Assembly (NCBI GenBank): GCA_035515515.1 | Contig: DATJBC010000108.1 | Coordinates: 1 to 63,732, forward strand | DNA: 63,732 nucleotides | Reading direction: 5' to 3' | DNA from: DATJBC01 sp035515515 | GTDB taxonomy: Bacteria; Actinomycetota; Acidimicrobiia; Acidimicrobiales; UBA8190 | In this document: positions 9,597 through 16,772 of the stretch, piece by piece | How the letters are laid out: the number at the start of each line of letters is the position of its first letter | Position numbering within the stretch: position 1 is the stretch's first letter | The notes under the pieces: generated by a model | Databases searched by the model: none | What the model was told of the DNA's origin: nothing | What the model saw: only the letters and a program-made list of their open reading frames with translations | Translations under genes and position numbers: made by a program

Positions 9597-11387
9597 ATGC
9601 GGGGGGGCCGGGACGTGACCGGCGGCCGCCCGTCCGTCAGCCGCGCCCTCGCCCGGCGACGCGCTCTGGTGCGCGCCCTGGCGGTGGCGCTCGGCGTCGT
9701 GGGCGCCCTGGCCTGGACGCCGCGCGCCGGCGCGGCCCCCCATGACGGCTCCGGCGCCGGCGCCCCCGTCTACGACGCCGACGCACCCGATCCCGACGTG
9801 ATCCTCGTGGGCTCGACCTACTACGCCTACACGACCGGCACCGACCTCAAGGACATCCCCGTGCTGGCGTCCACCGACCTGCAGCACTGGCAGTCCGCCG
9901 GGGACGCCCTGCCCGCGCTGCCGTCGTGGTCGACGTTCGGCCAGAGCTGGGCACCCGGCGTGGTGGCGCTGGGGGGCACCTACGTCATGTACTACTCCAC
10001 CGAGGTGGCGGCGACCGGGCAGGACTGCATCTCGTTGGCCACGGCCACCACCCCCACGGGCCCGTTCGTCGACAATTCGTCGACGCCGTTCATCTGCCAG
10101 GCGCAGCTCGGCGGCTCCATCGACCCCCAGCCGTTCGTCGACACCAACGGCAGGCTGTTCCTGTACTGGAAATCGAACACCGACCCGCCGTCGTCGGCGT
10201 CGATCTGGGTGGCCGAGCTCACCGCGGACGGCACGGCGCTCACGTCCGGGCCCGAGCCCGTGCTGGGCGCCGATCAGTCCTGGGAGTCCACGGTGGAGTC
10301 TCCGTACATGGTGGACGAGGCCGGACGCTACGTCCTGTTCTACTCGGGGGGCGCGTGGAACAGCGCCGGCTACGGGGTGGGCTACGCCGAGTGCGCCGGC
10401 CCCTTCGGGCCCTGCACCAAGCCGCAGGGCACGCCGTTGCTCCACTCCGAGACGGCTCGCCTCGGGCCCGGGGGGGAGTCGCTCGTCGAGGACGCCTCGG
10501 GCAACTGGTGGATGGCCTACGCGGCGTGGGACGGGCCGGCGAGCGCCTACTCCTACGGCGACGGCGACTTCCGGAGCCTGTGGGTGGCGCCGGTGACCTT
10601 CTCGGGGGGCACACCCGTCGTCGACGCCGGGCAGGCCCCCGAGGGGTACCGCCTCGTGGCCTCCGACGGCGGGGTGTTCCCCTTCGGGGGGGCGTCGTTC
10701 CTGGGGTCGATGGGCGGGCGCCACCTCGACGCCCCCGTCGTGGGGGCGGCGGCGGACGCCGCCACCGGCGGGTACTGGGAGGTGGCCGCCGACGGCGGGA
10801 TCTTCGCCTTCGGCGCGCCCTTCTACGGGTCGATGGGGGGGCGCCGTCTCGCCGCGCCGGTGGTGGGCATGGCCCCCACCCCCGACGGCGGCGGCTACTG
10901 GCTCGTGGCGTCCGACGGCGGCGTGTTCGCCTTTGGCGACGCCGGCTTCCACGGCTCGACCGGCGGCATCCACCTGGTGGCCCCGGTGACGGGCATGGCC
11001 GCGGCGCCCCGGGGCGGGGGGTACTGGCTCGTGGCCTCCGACGGCGGCGTGTTCGCCTTCGGAGCCGCCCCCTTCTACGGGTCCACGGGCGGGTTCCCGC
11101 TGGCCGCACCGGTGACGGGCATCACCGTGCTGCCCCAGGGCGGCGGGTACTGGCTGGTGTGCACCAACGGCAGGCTGTTCCCCTACGGCGCGGCGACGGT
11201 GTTCGGTTCGGTGCAGGGCGTGGCACTGGCCAAGCCGGTGAAGGCGCTCGTGCCCGGGCCGGGCGGCGCCGGCTACTGGGAGGTGGCCGCCGACGGCGGG
11301 ATCTTCGCCTTCGGCGACGCCGCCTACCTCGGCTCCACCGGCGGCATCCGCCTGGCCGCGCCGGTGGTGGCCGCCATGGCCAGCTGA
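9597..11387 (+). CDS. GH43-like five-bladed propeller with C-terminal six-unit GYWLVASDGG repeat, secreted
   Basis: 596-residue exported protein in two parts. After an Arg-rich signal peptide (cleavage near AGAA-P), residues about 50-345 resemble glycoside hydrolase family 43: DPDVILVGSTYYAY (candidate catalytic base Asp), SWAPGVV, and ESPYMV (candidate acid Glu). Residues 350-596 are six units of about 41-43 residues with the pattern GGYWLVASDGG-(V/I)FAFG-x-GS-GG-x-L-APV, which should form a second propeller. The start is uncertain between GTG 9591, ATG 9597 and GTG 9615. GH43 enzymes hydrolyse arabinosyl or xylosyl linkages; activity here is inference. The repeat type is, as I know it, expanded in Acidimicrobiia surface proteins. 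Confidence 0.75.
   Translation: MRGGRDVTGGRPSVSRALARRRALVRALAVALGVVGALAWTPRAGAAPHDGSGAGAPVYDADAPDPDVILVGSTYYAYTTGTDLKDIPVLASTDLQHWQSAGDALPALPSWSTFGQSWAPGVVALGGTYVMYYSTEVAATGQDCISLATATTPTGPFVDNSSTPFICQAQLGGSIDPQPFVDTNGRLFLYWKSNTDPPSSASIWVAELTADGTALTSGPEPVLGADQSWESTVESPYMVDEAGRYVLFYSGGAWNSAGYGVGYAECAGPFGPCTKPQGTPLLHSETARLGPGGESLVEDASGNWWMAYAAWDGPASAYSYGDGDFRSLWVAPVTFSGGTPVVDAGQAPEGYRLVASDGGVFPFGGASFLGSMGGRHLDAPVVGAAADAATGGYWEVAADGGIFAFGAPFYGSMGGRRLAAPVVGMAPTPDGGGYWLVASDGGVFAFGDAGFHGSTGGIHLVAPVTGMAAAPRGGGYWLVASDGGVFAFGAAPFYGSTGGFPLAAPVTGITVLPQGGGYWLVCTNGRLFPYGAATVFGSVQGVALAKPVKALVPGPGGAGYWEVAADGGIFAFGDAAYLGSTGGIRLAAPVVAAMAS
10644..11384 (+). repeat. Six tandem propeller-repeat coding units
   Basis: Six diverged units of roughly 123-130 bp, each encoding GGYW(L/E)V-(A/S)-DGG followed by F-FG and a GS-GG turn. 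Units 2 and 6 share WEVAADGGIFAFG and units 3 and 4 share WLVASDGGVFAFG, a pattern that suggests internal duplication or gene conversion. Confidence 0.8.
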
Positions 11388-11422
11388 GGGCGCCCGCGCC
11401 CGGGGCGCGCCGGGGCGGGCGG

Positions 11423-11770
11423 TCAGCGACCCTCGAGGATCACCACCGGCTCCTCGGTGACGACGAAGGCGAGACGGTCGACGTCGAGGAAGTGGGGTAG
11501 GTCGGCCCACACCTCCGCGAAGTCGGGCTCGGCGATGTGGGCGTGGTACTCCTCCATCGACGCGAACCACTGTTCGGTGACGCCGTCGTAGGCGCCGTCG
11601 TCGTCGGCCGGGTAGTCCGACAGCGGCCGGTGATGCTGCTCGTAGCGCAGGACGTGGCCCCCGCTGCGCGTCGAGAGCACCAGGGGCCCGTGGCGGTCGC
11701 GCCAGTAGGCGTGGAACTCCTCGGGCGACATCCCCGCCTTGCGGCGGACGAGGCACGTGAGCTTGACCAT
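11423..11770 (-). CDS. EthD-domain dimeric alpha-beta barrel protein
   Basis: Small 115-residue protein of the EthD family. It opens with VKLTCLVRRKAGMSPEEFHAYWRDRHGPLV, whose FHxYWRDRHGPL core is the EthD signature, and continues with a second beta-alpha-beta half ending FVVTEEPVVI. EthD-like proteins form dimeric ferredoxin-like barrels and act as monooxygenase, isomerase or accessory proteins; the exact reaction here is unknown. The ATG at 11770 has an excellent ribosome site, GGAGGGA. It is divergent from the Ser/Thr kinase across a 516-bp gap. The frame stays open upstream of the ATG but the sequence there lacks conserved features. Confidence 0.85.
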   Translation of the reverse strand: MVKLTCLVRRKAGMSPEEFHAYWRDRHGPLVLSTRSGGHVLRYEQHHRPLSDYPADDDGAYDGVTEQWFASMEEYHAHIAEPDFAEVWADLPHFLDVDRLAFVVTEEPVVILEGR

Positions 11771-12286
11771 GCTGGCTCCCTCCGTGGGCGGACCCGGCGG
11801 CCCCCGCCGTGCTCGCCTGGGCGCAGGTTGCCACGGCGCGGCGCGCCCGGGCGAGCACGGCGCGGCGCGCCCGGGCGAGCACGGCGCGGCCGGCTCCCCG
11901 GGAGCGGTGGGCGCTGCCCCCGTGCTCGCCCACCCGGGCCCCGCCACGGCTCGGGGCTGCGATCGGCGAGTCCCGGTCGTCACAGACGCGGGGCTCGTCC
12001 CGCGAAGACCCGCCGAACCGGTCGATGGGCGCCACCACCGCGCCGACGGGCCCGAGGACCCCGGCGCCTCGCCGGCGCCCCGCGGCGCCCCCGTCCCCGC
12101 CAGAAAGGCGGCGGCCGTGCGGGCCGTGCCAAGATGGGCGGGCCACACCGGGCCCGCTCAACCCCCCGAGCAGCCCCCGCCCGCGCCACCGCGTCGGATC
12201 GCTGGCGCGCTCGTTCCCCGCCCCATGACGCCCGTCGGCCCCCACACCCGAGAGCATCGCCCGGCCCGGACCGCACGAGGACGGCG
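11771..12286. other. 516-bp intergenic region between EthD gene and kinase gene
   Basis: Divergent promoter region holding a 24-bp tandem repeat at 11832-11890. I found no convincing gene. Reading frames that cross it are rich in Ala, Arg, Gly and Pro with no recognisable motifs. Confidence 0.5.
11832..11890. repeat. 24-bp GC-rich tandem repeat, about 2.5 copies
   Basis: The unit begins CACGGCGCGGCGCGCCCGGG and is 24 bp long. Two identical copies lie at 11832-11855 and 11856-11879, followed by the first 11 bp of a third. It contains the palindrome GGCGCGCC. Confidence 0.85.
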
Positions 12287-13813
12287 GTGAGCGCCGCCGA
12301 GCAGCTCGTGGCCGGCCGCTACCGGGTCGGCGCCCTGCTCGGCCAGGGCGGCATGGCCGACGTGTACCGGGCCACCGACACCGTCACGGGCACGGAGGTG
12401 GCGGTGAAGCTGGTGCGCTCGGCCGATCCCGACCTGGCGCGCCGGCTGGCGCTCGAGGCCAAGGCGCTGGCCCGCCTCGAGCATCCCGGCCTGGTGCGGC
12501 TCCTCGACGCCGGCGTGCACGGCCAGCAGGCCTTCCTGGTGATGGAGCTCGTCGACGGGCCCACGCTGTCGGCCCGCCTGCGGCGCGGCGCGCTGTCGCC
12601 GGAGCGCACGGCCGTGCTCGGCCGCACGCTGGCCGGCGCGCTCGCCTTCGTCCACACCCAGGGCATCGTGCACCGCGACGTCAAGCCCGCCAACGTCCTG
12701 CTCGGCCCGGGGCCGCGCGCCCGGCTGGCCGACTTCGGCATCGCCCGCCTGGCCGACGCGGCGTCGCTCACCGTCACCGGCACGACCTTGGGGACGGCCG
12801 GCTACATGGCCCCCGAGCAACTCGAGCACCACGCCGTGGGGCCCGCCGCCGACGTGTGGTCGCTCGGCATCATCCTGCTCGAGTGCCTGACGGGCGAGCG
12901 CCTCTTCGAAGGCACGCCCACCGAGGTGGTGGCGCGCCGCCTGGCCGGGCCCGTGCCCCTGCCCCATGACCTCCCGGCGACGTGGCGCCTGTTGTTCGAG
13001 GGCATGCTCGACCCCGACCCCGACCACCGCCCCGACGCCACGCAGGTGGCCGGGCTGCTCAGCGCGGCCCCCTTCTCCGAGCCCTGGGTGCGGGAGCCGC
13101 CCGACACCCGGACCCTGGCGCCGCCCACGTTGCTGGTCGCCACCCCCGGCGACGGCGCCCGCGCCACCGAGGGCCCCGGCACCCTGGTGGCACCGGCCAT
13201 GGCGCCGCCCGCCCCCGGGCCCCCCACGGGGGCGCCCCCGCCGCGGGCGGCCCCCGACCGGGGCCGCACCCGCCGGCGCTGGATGTGGGCCATCGGCGCC
13301 CTGGCCGTGCTCGTGGCGGCGGGGCTCACGGCGCTGGCGCTCTCCTCGGGCAACCCCCCCAAGCGCACCGTCAACGGCACGCACTCGACGACGACCACCG
13401 TGGCACCCACCACCACCAGCTCGACGACCACCACCGCGCCCGCCACGACCACGACCGCGCTGACGGCCCCGTCGGCGGCCAACACGCTGGAGAGCGACCT
13501 CAATACGGGCGTGTCCAACGGCACGGTGTCGTCGAACACGGCCAGCAAGATCGAGAACGACGTGACCCAGGCGCTGTCGGCCTCGTCGGAGGGGAACCAG
13601 GACCAGGTCGCCCAGGCCATCAACGACATGAAGCAGACGATCGCCAACGACGTGGGCGACGGCGCCATGCCCCCGTCGGAGGGCTCGACGCTCCTGCACG
13701 ACGTCTCCGCGCTGGCCCAGGTCCTGGGCGTGACGTCCACCACCACGTCGACGGGGCCCACCGGCCCGACGGGCAACAGCGGGCCGGGCAACGGCCGAGG
13801 CGGAGGCCGCTGA
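12287..13813 (+). CDS. Membrane Ser/Thr protein kinase (PknB-like) with extracellular helical domain
   Basis: Hanks-type kinase of 508 residues. The cytoplasmic kinase domain spans about residues 10-265: glycine loop GQGGMADVY, Lys41 in VAVKLV, HRDVKPANVLL with catalytic Asp131, DFG with Asp149 and GTAGYMAPEQ. A Pro-rich juxtamembrane stretch precedes one membrane helix at about 331-353. The outside part has a Thr-rich linker (TTTT, SSTTTT) and a helical segment, about 400-485, resembling FIMAH domains, then a Gly/Thr-rich tail. PASTA repeats are absent. GTG 12287 gives the normal kinase N-terminus with AGGA a few bases upstream. Targets and signal unknown. Confidence 0.9.
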   Translation: MSAAEQLVAGRYRVGALLGQGGMADVYRATDTVTGTEVAVKLVRSADPDLARRLALEAKALARLEHPGLVRLLDAGVHGQQAFLVMELVDGPTLSARLRRGALSPERTAVLGRTLAGALAFVHTQGIVHRDVKPANVLLGPGPRARLADFGIARLADAASLTVTGTTLGTAGYMAPEQLEHHAVGPAADVWSLGIILLECLTGERLFEGTPTEVVARRLAGPVPLPHDLPATWRLLFEGMLDPDPDHRPDATQVAGLLSAAPFSEPWVREPPDTRTLAPPTLLVATPGDGARATEGPGTLVAPAMAPPAPGPPTGAPPPRAAPDRGRTRRRWMWAIGALAVLVAAGLTALALSSGNPPKRTVNGTHSTTTTVAPTTTSSTTTTAPATTTTALTAPSAANTLESDLNTGVSNGTVSSNTASKIENDVTQALSASSEGNQDQVAQAINDMKQTIANDVGDGAMPPSEGSTLLHDVSALAQVLGVTSTTTSTGPTGPTGNSGPGNGRGGGR

Positions 13814-13831
13814 GCGGCCACCCGCGGCGCG

Positions 13832-14716
13832 TCAGGCGTCGAGCCGCACCTCCACCGTGCGCTGCTCGGCGCCCCGCACCACCGCCACGGCCACCTCGGC
13901 GCCGGCGCCGGCACGCTCGAGGGCGTCGGCGAGCTCGTCCACGGTCGTCACCGGCGTACCGGCCACCGCCACGATGAGGTCCCCCTGCTCGATCCCGGAC
14001 CGGCCGGCGGGACCGCCGTCCTCCACGGCGTGGACGAGCAGCCCGTCGAGCGCCGGGAGCCCGACCGAGCGCCGCAGGCGCCGGGCCACGTTGGGCGGGG
14101 CCAGGGCGACCCCGAGCCGGGGCCGGCGCGGGGCCTGTCCCTCGGCGAGGGCCTCCACGCGCGCCGCCAGCTCGGCGCCCGCCGCCACGGCGAGGTAGAA
14201 GCCCTCGCCGGCGCGGTGGGTGTCGATGCCCAGGACGCGCCCCTCGAGGTCGACGAGCGGGCCCCCCGACGACCCCCGGGCCAGCGGCGCGCTGTGCTCG
14301 ATGGCCCCGCGCAGGCGCCGCCCGCCGGGGCCCCGGAAGGCGACGTCGAGGGCGGACACGATCCCCGCGCTGACCCGCACCCCGCGGCCGCCGGGGTTGG
14401 CCAGGGCCAGGACGGCCTCCCCCATGCGGGGGGACCCTCCGGCCAGGGCCAGCGCCGGGGCGGCCCCGGTGTCCACCGCCACCACCGCCAGGTCCCCGTC
14501 GGCGTCCACCCCGGCGGCGGAGCCCTCGGCCCGGCGCCCGTCGGGGAAGGTCACCACCACGTCGCTCCCCCGCAGGTTGTGGGCGTTGGTGAGCACCCGG
14601 CCGCTGCCCACGACCACCCCGCTCCCGCCGGCGCCGACACCCACCACCGAGGGCGCCACCGCCGCGGTCACCTCGGCCATCGCCCCCGACAGCTGCTCCG
14701 ACACGGTCGCCGCCAT
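13832..14716 (-). CDS. HtrA/DegP-like trypsin-fold protease with PDZ domain, no export signal
   Basis: S1C-type serine protease of 294 residues. The trypsin domain shows His46 in TNAHNL, Asp75 in DADGDLAVV and Ser150 in RGSSGGPLVD; a PDZ domain covers about residues 195-290 (GLLVHAVEDGGPAGRSGIEQGDLIVAVAGTP). The ATG at 14716 has a strong GGAGGTG ribosome site, and from there no signal peptide or membrane helix is seen, unlike most HtrA proteins. It is probably cytoplasmic, or exported by an unseen route. The gene is divergent from an HxlR-type regulator, with a repeated TTGCAA element in its leader, so regulation by that neighbour is likely. It is convergent with the kinase gene, 18 bp away. 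Confidence 0.85.
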   Translation of the reverse strand: MAATVSEQLSGAMAEVTAAVAPSVVGVGAGGSGVVVGSGRVLTNAHNLRGSDVVVTFPDGRRAEGSAAGVDADGDLAVVAVDTGAAPALALAGGSPRMGEAVLALANPGGRGVRVSAGIVSALDVAFRGPGGRRLRGAIEHSAPLARGSSGGPLVDLEGRVLGIDTHRAGEGFYLAVAAGAELAARVEALAEGQAPRRPRLGVALAPPNVARRLRRSVGLPALDGLLVHAVEDGGPAGRSGIEQGDLIVAVAGTPVTTVDELADALERAGAGAEVAVAVVRGAEQRTVEVRLDA

Positions 14717-14730
14717 CGCCACCTCCCTAG

Positions 14731-14748
14731 TAACTTGCAACTTGCAAG
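14731..14748. promoter_or_regulatory. Probable operator: tandem CTTGCAA with CTTGCAAG palindrome
   Basis: Two consecutive copies of CTTGCAA (14734-14740 and 14741-14747), the second forming the perfect palindrome CTTGCAAG. The element sits between a candidate -10 for the protease gene (TATAGT, minus strand, 14756-14751) and its ribosome site. It is an AT-richer island in otherwise GC-rich DNA. The divergent HxlR regulator is the obvious candidate to bind it. Confidence 0.55.
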
Positions 14749-14750
14749 GT

Positions 14751-14756
14751 ACTATA
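14751..14756 (-). promoter_or_regulatory. Candidate -10 box of the HtrA-like protease gene
   Basis: TATAGT on the minus strand, a near-consensus -10, lies about 35 nt upstream of the ATG at 14716. The predicted start of transcription falls inside the TTGCAA repeat, so a bound regulator would block it. No good -35 is visible. Confidence 0.4.
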
Positions 14757-14819
14757 GGCCGGGATGCGAGCCGGTGGGAAGCGCCCGGGCCGAAAGGGCC
14801 TCGTGCCAGGATCGGCGTC

Positions 14820-15230
14820 GTGACGAGCGGCCTCGAAGCGGCCATGGCCGCCGTGGGCGACCGCTGGAGCCTGGTGGTGGTCGACGCCCTCCTCGACGGG
14901 CCCCGCCGGTTCTCCGAGCTCCAGCAGGCGATCCCCCGGGTGGCGCCCAACGTGCTGAGCGCCCGCCTGCGCCGGCTCGAGGACGGCGGGATCGTGGTCG
15001 GCGTCCGCTACTCGGACCGGCCGCCGCGCCTGGAGTACCGGGTCACCGAGGCCGGCCGCGAGCTGGCCGGGGCGCTGCGCCTGCTCAGCCGGTGGGGGGC
15101 GCGCGAGGTGGCCGGGGACGTGGAGGGTCCGCACCACCGCACCTGCGGGACGGCGCTCGAGGCCCGGTGGTTCTGCCCCACCTGCGCGCGCGTCACCGAC
15201 CGCGTCGACGACGACGTCACCTGGGTGTGA
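14820..15230 (+). CDS. HxlR-family winged-helix regulator with C-terminal zinc ribbon
   Basis: 136-residue DNA-binding protein. Residues 1-95 form the HxlR/MarR-like winged helix: GDRWSLVVVDALLDGPRRFSELQQAI, then PNVLSARLRRLEDGGIV and YRVTEAGREL. The C-terminus adds HRTCGTALEARWFCPTCARVTD, a likely zinc ribbon with Cys residues of the CG...CPTC type. HxlR proteins sense small molecules or redox state through Cys residues. GTG 14820 is used because it is the first in-frame start before the conserved helix. It is divergent from the HtrA-like protease; its 3' end overlaps the convergent amidotransferase gene by 14 bp. Confidence 0.85.
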   Translation: MTSGLEAAMAAVGDRWSLVVVDALLDGPRRFSELQQAIPRVAPNVLSARLRRLEDGGIVVGVRYSDRPPRLEYRVTEAGRELAGALRLLSRWGAREVAGDVEGPHHRTCGTALEARWFCPTCARVTDRVDDDVTWV

Positions 15231-15933
15231 GGCGCCCCACCATCTCGACGAAGCGGCCCAGCACCCGCCGGCCCGCCGCCTCGACCTCCGCCCGGCCCTC
15301 CTCGAGGTCGACCCCGGGGGGCAGCTCCGGCCGCCAGGCCTGCGCGATGGCCTGGTCCACCTCGAGGTGGAACTGCAGCCCGTAGACGGCACGGCCGTAG
15401 CGGAAGGCCTGGTTCTCGTAGCGGTCGCTCGTGGCCAGGCGCACGGCGCCGGCGGGGATGGCGAAGGTGTCGCCGTGCCAGTGCACGGCGGGCAGGCGCG
15501 CCCCGTGGCCGCCGAGCACGGGGTCGGCGCGGCCCTCCGCGGTGAGCTCGACCTCGCCCACGCCGATCTCGGGGGCGGGCCCCGTCGTCACCTCGGCCCC
15601 CAGGGCGGCGGCGAGGAGCTGCGCGCCCAGGCAGATGCCGAGCACGGGCACGCCGGCCTCCACGGCGCCCGCGATCCAGGTGCGCTCGGGGCCGAGCCAC
15701 GGGTAGCGGTCGGTGTCGTGGACACCCATGGCGCCCCCCATGACCACCACGGCGCCGGCCGTCGGGGGCGGGGGGAGATGGCCCGCCTCGTCGAGGCGCA
15801 CGACGGCGAGGTCGTGGCCGGCGCCGGTGATCAGCTCGGCGAGCAGGCCCGGGCCCTCGTGGGGGGCGTGCTGGAGCACGAGCCACGGCCCGGGGGCCGC
15901 GGCCCCGGCACTCCCCCCCGGCACGGGCCCCAC
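15217..15933 (-). CDS. Class I glutamine amidotransferase-like protein
   Basis: 238-residue GMP-synthase-like glutaminase-domain protein. The triad is visible: nucleophile Cys in GICLGAQLLA, and His plus Glu in QFHLEVD. HWHGDTFAIPAGAVRLATSD and QAFRYG match the stand-alone amidotransferases of the YfeJ/GATase1-like group. No synthetase partner is encoded nearby, so the ammonia acceptor is unknown; several such proteins act on gamma-glutamyl compounds. Starts with GTG at 15933, 5 bp after the stop of the PIG-L gene, so the two are probably one operon. Its end overlaps the HxlR gene on the other strand by 14 bp. Confidence 0.85.
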   Translation of the reverse strand: MGPVPGGSAGAAAPGPWLVLQHAPHEGPGLLAELITGAGHDLAVVRLDEAGHLPPPPTAGAVVVMGGAMGVHDTDRYPWLGPERTWIAGAVEAGVPVLGICLGAQLLAAALGAEVTTGPAPEIGVGEVELTAEGRADPVLGGHGARLPAVHWHGDTFAIPAGAVRLATSDRYENQAFRYGRAVYGLQFHLEVDQAIAQAWRPELPPGVDLEEGRAEVEAAGRRVLGRFVEMVGRLTPR

Positions 15934-15938
15934 CCCGC

Positions 15939-16688
15939 TCAGGGTGTGGGGACGACCTGGAACACCTCGGCCAGGCGCCCCTCACCGAACCCCGCGGCGC
16001 GCGCCCCGGCCGAGGCCCACCCCCGGAGGCGCTCGTCCAGCCACTCCCCCTCGCCCACCTGGCTGCGGTGGCAGCGCAGGGCGGCGATCTTGCGGTCGAA
16101 GGTGTCGGTGATGTCCACGACGCGGTCGGCGCGCGGCGACGCCATGATCCACATCTCGGGGACGGTGTGGGGCTCGAGCCCCTCGTCCTGGAGCAGCTCG
16201 GGATGGGCGAAGGGGTTGCGGGCGTCGGGGTAGACCGACGCCACGACGGCCTCGCCCGCCGCCAGGTGGTCCGGGTGGCTGGCGCCGATGCGGTCCCACA
16301 GCCGCTCGGGCGACTGGCACACCACCCGGTCGGGACGCAGGCGGCGGATCTGGCGGCTGATGTCGCGCCGCAGCTCGATGCTGGGCAGGAGCCGTCCGTC
16401 GGGGTAGCCGAGGAAGGTGACGTCGGTCACGCCCACCTCGGCGGCGGCGGCACGCTGCTCGGTCTGGCGCAGCGCCGCCATCTCCGCCCGGCTCACGGAG
16501 CGGTCCGACCCGCCGGCGTCGCCGTCGGTCACGATGCAGTAGCTCACGTCGACGCCGGACTTCACCCACTGGGCCACCGAGCCGGCCACGCCGAAGTCGA
16601 CGTCGTCGGGGTGCGCGGTCACCACCAGGATGCGCGCCACGCCGGCGGCGTCGTCGACCTCGAGCGCGGGAGGGGTCTCGTCGGGCAT
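15939..16688 (-). CDS. PIG-L/LmbE-family zinc deacetylase
   Basis: 249-residue de-N-acetylase-like protein. It has the defining AHPDDVDFG motif (zinc ligands and catalytic Asp) and the late HPDH motif for the third ligand. Family members include MshB and Mca of mycothiol metabolism and GlcNAc-PI deacetylases. This protein is shorter than typical Mca and lacks a clear subgroup marker, so the substrate is open; mycothiol or bacillithiol-like thiol conjugates are plausible in an actinobacterium. The ATG at 16688 appears leaderless, with TAGGAT 7 nt upstream. It leads an operon with the downstream amidotransferase. Confidence 0.85.
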   Translation of the reverse strand: MPDETPPALEVDDAAGVARILVVTAHPDDVDFGVAGSVAQWVKSGVDVSYCIVTDGDAGGSDRSVSRAEMAALRQTEQRAAAAEVGVTDVTFLGYPDGRLLPSIELRRDISRQIRRLRPDRVVCQSPERLWDRIGASHPDHLAAGEAVVASVYPDARNPFAHPELLQDEGLEPHTVPEMWIMASPRADRVVDITDTFDRKIAALRCHRSQVGEGEWLDERLRGWASAGARAAGFGEGRLAEVFQVVPTP

Positions 16689-16695
16689 GCAGGCG

Positions 16696-16701
16696 ATCCT
16701 A
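16696..16701 (-). promoter_or_regulatory. Leaderless -10 box for the PIG-L gene
   Basis: TAGGAT on the minus strand, then exactly 7 nt (CGCCTGC), then ATG at 16688. No ribosome site is present, which fits leaderless transcription. Confidence 0.5.
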
Positions 16702-16772
16702 CCGGCGGGCTCTTCGAGCCCGGTCCGCGCACGGCCGGCCGCCCCGAAGACCTCGGGCCTCGCCCGCAGCCG

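Noticed and set aside
11423..12148. Longer version of the EthD protein with a 126-residue extension
   Set aside because: The extension is low-complexity and contains the 24-bp tandem repeat, while the ATG at 11770 has a strong ribosome site.
13380..13470. ACC/ACG triplet repeats in the kinase gene
   Set aside because: They encode the Thr-rich stalk and are ordinary coding low complexity.
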